From Rhodosalinus sp041685465 (GTDB lineage: Bacteria; Pseudomonadota; Alphaproteobacteria; Rhodobacterales; Rhodobacteraceae), in assembly GCF_041685465.1 (NCBI RefSeq), contig NZ_JAWLFS010000043.1, positions 1 through 16,195 on the forward strand: a DNA stretch of 16,195 bases. Direction: 5' to 3'. Numbering within the stretch: the first letter of the stretch is position 1; the number at the start of each line of letters is the position of its first letter. Both the position numbers and the translations under genes were made by a program. Under the pieces are notes generated by a model that saw nothing but the letters and a program-made list of their open reading frames with translations, had not been told where the DNA came from and did not search any database. Below, piece by piece: positions 13,810 through 16,195 of the stretch.

Positions 13810-14429
13810 CACGCGAGCCCCGGCAGGCTGAGCACGCTTTCGCAGGTCTCCTGCTGGGTGACCGAGCCGAGGGCGATCAGCGTGGCCTCGTGCACCTCCG
13901 GTTTGAAGGCGCCGCAGCCGTCGGCGAGGAGGATCGTGCGGTAGCCGCGCATGTGCGCATCGCGGACCGTGCTCGCCACGCCGCCGTTCGTGACGATGCC
14001 GCCTATGATCAGCGCCTCGATGCCGAGCGCCTTCAGGATATACTCGAGCCGTGTCTGATAGAAGGCGGAATAGGCGACCTTTTCTACCGTGTAGTCAGGC
14101 GGCTGCAGAAGATCGACCGCGGCGTTGCCCCATCCGCCGGGCGCGAAGTCGCCGGTGGTCAGGAAGGGGCGCAGCGCCTTCAGGTGCGGCGCGATCAGCG
14201 GCTCCGCGCCACCGGGCCGCGGCACCAGCGTGAACTGGGCCGAGACGAAGAGACCGCCCCTCGCGCGCACCGCGTCGATCACCGGCTTCACCCGCGCGGG
14301 CAGCTCGGGCAGGCCCGGTCCCGTCTGCCCGGCGCGGCCGTAGGCGCCCTCGGGGTGCAGGAAGTCGTTCTGCAGGTCGATCGTCAGCACCGCGGTACGG
14401 GCGGGGTCGAGGGGGGCGTCGTGGCTCAT
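13809..14429 (-). CDS. Isochorismatase-fold hydrolase lacking the usual nucleophilic Cys
   Basis: Family members hydrolyse amides (N-carbamoylsarcosine, nicotinamide, maleamate) or the enol ether of isochorismate. The 206-residue product has AVLTIDLQNDF with the catalytic D18, and VEKVAYSAFYQT with the catalytic K117. The helix GIVTNGGVASTVRDAHMRGY (144-163) aligns with the family's T-x-x-C-V turn, but Gly150 occupies the cysteine position. True isochorismatases such as EntB also lack that Cys, so hydrolysis of something other than a classical amide is possible. The ATG (14427-14429) overlaps the hyuA stop as ATGA behind AAGGAGAG. The frame stays open 21 codons further up, but the family begins near MSHDAPLDPARTAVLTIDLQ. 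It sits directly after the hydantoinase subunit, suggesting the next step of the same pathway. Confidence 0.88.
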   Translation of the reverse strand: MSHDAPLDPARTAVLTIDLQNDFLHPEGAYGRAGQTGPGLPELPARVKPVIDAVRARGGLFVSAQFTLVPRPGGAEPLIAPHLKALRPFLTTGDFAPGGWGNAAVDLLQPPDYTVEKVAYSAFYQTRLEYILKALGIEALIIGGIVTNGGVASTVRDAHMRGYRTILLADGCGAFKPEVHEATLIALGSVTQQETCESVLSLPGLA

Positions 14430-16195
14430 GCCGCGCTCTCCTTGGCTGTCAGAAGGACGTTGCCGTGCGGGTCCACGAGGGCCTCGAGCCACGGCTCGAC
14501 GAAGATCGTCGCGTCGGGCTGCTCGAGCACTGCCGGCCCCTCGATCCGCGTGCCAACGGGCAGGGCGAGCCGGTCGAAGACCCGCGCCTCGTGCCAGTCG
14601 CCTTGTGCATAGACCGGCCGCACGCCCTTGGCGGCGCCGTCGAGGCGCGCGTCCGGGTCGGGGGCAAGGGTGGCGAGGTCGAACTTCGGCCGCGTGCCGA
14701 TCACCGCCGTGCGCAGGTTCAGCACGCGGATCGGGCTCGTCAGCAGGCGGCCGTAAAGCTCGCGGTAGGTCGTCTCGAAGGCGGCGCGGATCGCGCCGGC
14801 GGAGATCGGTTTCACCGTCGCGCCGTCCATCCCGACGGCGACCGGTACGGCGACGGTGTGCGTCTGCCCGAGATAGGCCATGTCGAGCTCGATCCGCACC
14901 TCGCGCCCGGCGAAGCCGGTGTCGGCCGCATCGAGCGTGGCGTTGCCCCCGTCGACATGCGCCTGCACCCGGTCGCGCAGTGCAGCGACGTCGAGATCGT
15001 CCAGCATCCCGTTGATCGTCTGCACGAAATCCTGCCGCATGTCGGCGATCACGCAGCCGAGCGCGGAGGTCACGCCCGGATAGCGCGGCACCAGCGCGCG
15101 GGCGAGGCCCACCTCCGCGATCATCGCGCCGGCGTGCAGCGCGCCGCCGCCGCCGAAGGGCATGTAGACGAAACGCTCCGGGTCGAATCCCCGCTCGATC
15201 GAGACGAGGCGGATGGCCCCCGCCATGGCGGAGGTGGCGACGCGCACGATCGCCTCCGCCGCCGCCATGAGGTCGAGGCCCAGCGGCTCGGCCACGTGGC
15301 GGCGGATCGCCGTCTTCGCGCCTTCGAGATCGAGCGCGCCCAGCCCGTCGCCGAGGGGGCGGGCGGGGTCGATCCGGCCGAGCACGATATTGGCGTCGGT
15401 GACCGTGGGTCGGTCGTTGCCGCGCCCGTAGGCCACGGGGCCGGGATCGGAGCCGGCGCTTTCCGGGCCGATCTGCAGGAGCCCGCCGGCGTCAACGCTC
15501 GCGATGGAGCCGCCGCCCGCGCCGATGGTGGCGATCTCGATCATCGGCGTGCGCACGACGAGGCCGAAGTCGATGGCGGTCTGCGGCGAGAGCACCGTCT
15601 CGCCCCCCGCGATCAGCGAGACGTCGAAGCTCGTGCCGCCCATGTCGCCGGTGATGACGTTGGAAAACCCAGCGCTTTCGGCGATGTAGCCCGCCGCGAT
15701 CACGCCGGCGGCCGGGCCCGAAAGCGCCGTGCGCACCGGCAGGCGGCAGGCGGTGTCCACCGACATCACGCCGCCGTTCGACTGCACGATCAGGAACTCG
15801 CCGCCGAAGCCCTCGCCCGCGAGCGCGGTTTCGAGCCGGTCGAGATAGCCCGCGACCTCGGGTTGCAGGTAGCCGTTGAGCGCGGTCGTGGAGAAGCGCT
15901 CGAACTCGCGGATTTCCGGCAGGATCTCGGAGGAGGCCGCGACATGCGCGTTGGGCCAGACCTCGCGCAGGGCGGCCACGGCGCGCGCCTCGTTCTCCGG
16001 GTTGGCGTAGGCGTTGACGAAGAGCACGACGACCGACGCGCAGCCCTGATCGAGCAGTGCGCGGCCCGCGGCGCGCACCGCGTCGAGGTCCACCGCCCGC
16101 TCCACCGTGCCGTCGGCCAGCACCCGCTCGGGCACCTCGAGGCGCAGGTCGCGCGGCACCACCGGCACGAAATCGCCCCTGAGCCCCCAGGTGCG
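14426..16195 (-). CDS. hyuA: Hydantoinase/oxoprolinase family protein, subunit A (5' end outside window)
   Basis: HyuA-type proteins form the ATP-dependent subunit of N-methylhydantoinases, 5-oxoprolinases and acetone carboxylase-like enzymes, usually with a HyuB partner. They open cyclic imides or activate carbonyls. About 589 residues are visible, starting RTWGLRGDFVPVVPRDLRLEVPER at the window edge. By family length, roughly the first 110-130 residues lie beyond 16195. Seen are ALSGPAAG (157-164), the nucleotide-binding GDMGGTSFD (183-191), GAGGGS (225-230), SAGSDPGP (246-253) and the MPFGGGGALHAGA segment. The GTG at 16166-16168 is internal, because the frame continues with family sequence to the edge. 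No HyuB is downstream, so it may lie off the right edge. The substrate is not determined by the sequence. Confidence 0.9.
   Translation of the reverse strand, partial: RTWGLRGDFVPVVPRDLRLEVPERVLADGTVERAVDLDAVRAAGRALLDQGCASVVVLFVNAYANPENEARAVAALREVWPNAHVAASSEILPEIREFERFSTTALNGYLQPEVAGYLDRLETALAGEGFGGEFLIVQSNGGVMSVDTACRLPVRTALSGPAAGVIAAGYIAESAGFSNVITGDMGGTSFDVSLIAGGETVLSPQTAIDFGLVVRTPMIEIATIGAGGGSIASVDAGGLLQIGPESAGSDPGPVAYGRGNDRPTVTDANIVLGRIDPARPLGDGLGALDLEGAKTAIRRHVAEPLGLDLMAAAEAIVRVATSAMAGAIRLVSIERGFDPERFVYMPFGGGGALHAGAMIAEVGLARALVPRYPGVTSALGCVIADMRQDFVQTINGMLDDLDVAALRDRVQAHVDGGNATLDAADTGFAGREVRIELDMAYLGQTHTVAVPVAVGMDGATVKPISAGAIRAAFETTYRELYGRLLTSPIRVLNLRTAVIGTRPKFDLATLAPDPDARLDGAAKGVRPVYAQGDWHEARVFDRLALPVGTRIEGPAVLEQPDATIFVEPWLEALVDPHGNVLLTAKESAA

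Noticed and set aside
12586..13944. Plus-strand open frame across the flavoprotein and lyase genes
   Set aside because: It crosses two well-supported minus-strand genes and translates to Arg/Pro/Ala-rich sequence with no domain.
13809..14429. Ordinary N-carbamoylsarcosine amidase
   Set aside because: It fits the position after hyuA, but the nucleophilic Cys that this enzyme needs is Gly150.

Overview
The window is a GC-rich stretch of chromosome from an alphaproteobacterium, most likely a member of Rhodobacterales. That placement rests on the protein sequences (LptF/LptG/LptD, PepA and HolC types), the high third-position GC and the gene order. It contains no rRNA, tRNA, CRISPR array or insertion sequence that I can see.

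Left part (about 1-7654, minus strand): a conserved envelope and housekeeping operon read lptF > lptG > lptD > surA > pdxA > rsmA. The first five genes are joined by four stop/start overlaps of 1 to 10 bases. LptF and LptG are the permease pair that extracts lipopolysaccharide (LPS) from the inner membrane, LptD is the outer-membrane LPS translocon, and SurA is the periplasmic chaperone family that helps fold such barrels. PdxA (vitamin B6 synthesis) and RsmA (16S rRNA dimethylation) complete the set. The one real gap, pdxA to rsmA, holds two perfect palindromes, each centred on CGTACG. The first 43 bases look like the tail of a plus-strand gene convergent with rsmA.

Middle part (7655-10646): pepA and holC run on the plus strand, divergent from lptF, as in many proteobacteria. 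They end 3 bases from a convergent gene for an unrecognised 293-residue protein whose N-terminus vaguely resembles a sulfotransferase.

Right part (10647-16195): an AT-richer intergenic region with inverted repeats precedes a TetR-family regulator gene. Convergent with it is a compact minus-strand catabolic cassette that enters from beyond the right edge: hydantoinase/oxoprolinase subunit A (5' end missing) > isochorismatase-fold hydrolase > isocitrate lyase/PEP mutase family lyase > FAD-dependent oxidoreductase. Consecutive genes overlap by 1 to 4 bases, so this is almost certainly one transcript encoding one pathway. The substrate cannot be read from the sequence. Two enzymes carry unusual active sites: the hydrolase has Gly where the family nucleophile Cys sits, and the flavoprotein lacks the usual GANRLGGN arginine segment. 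This cassette is the least explained and most interesting part of the window.
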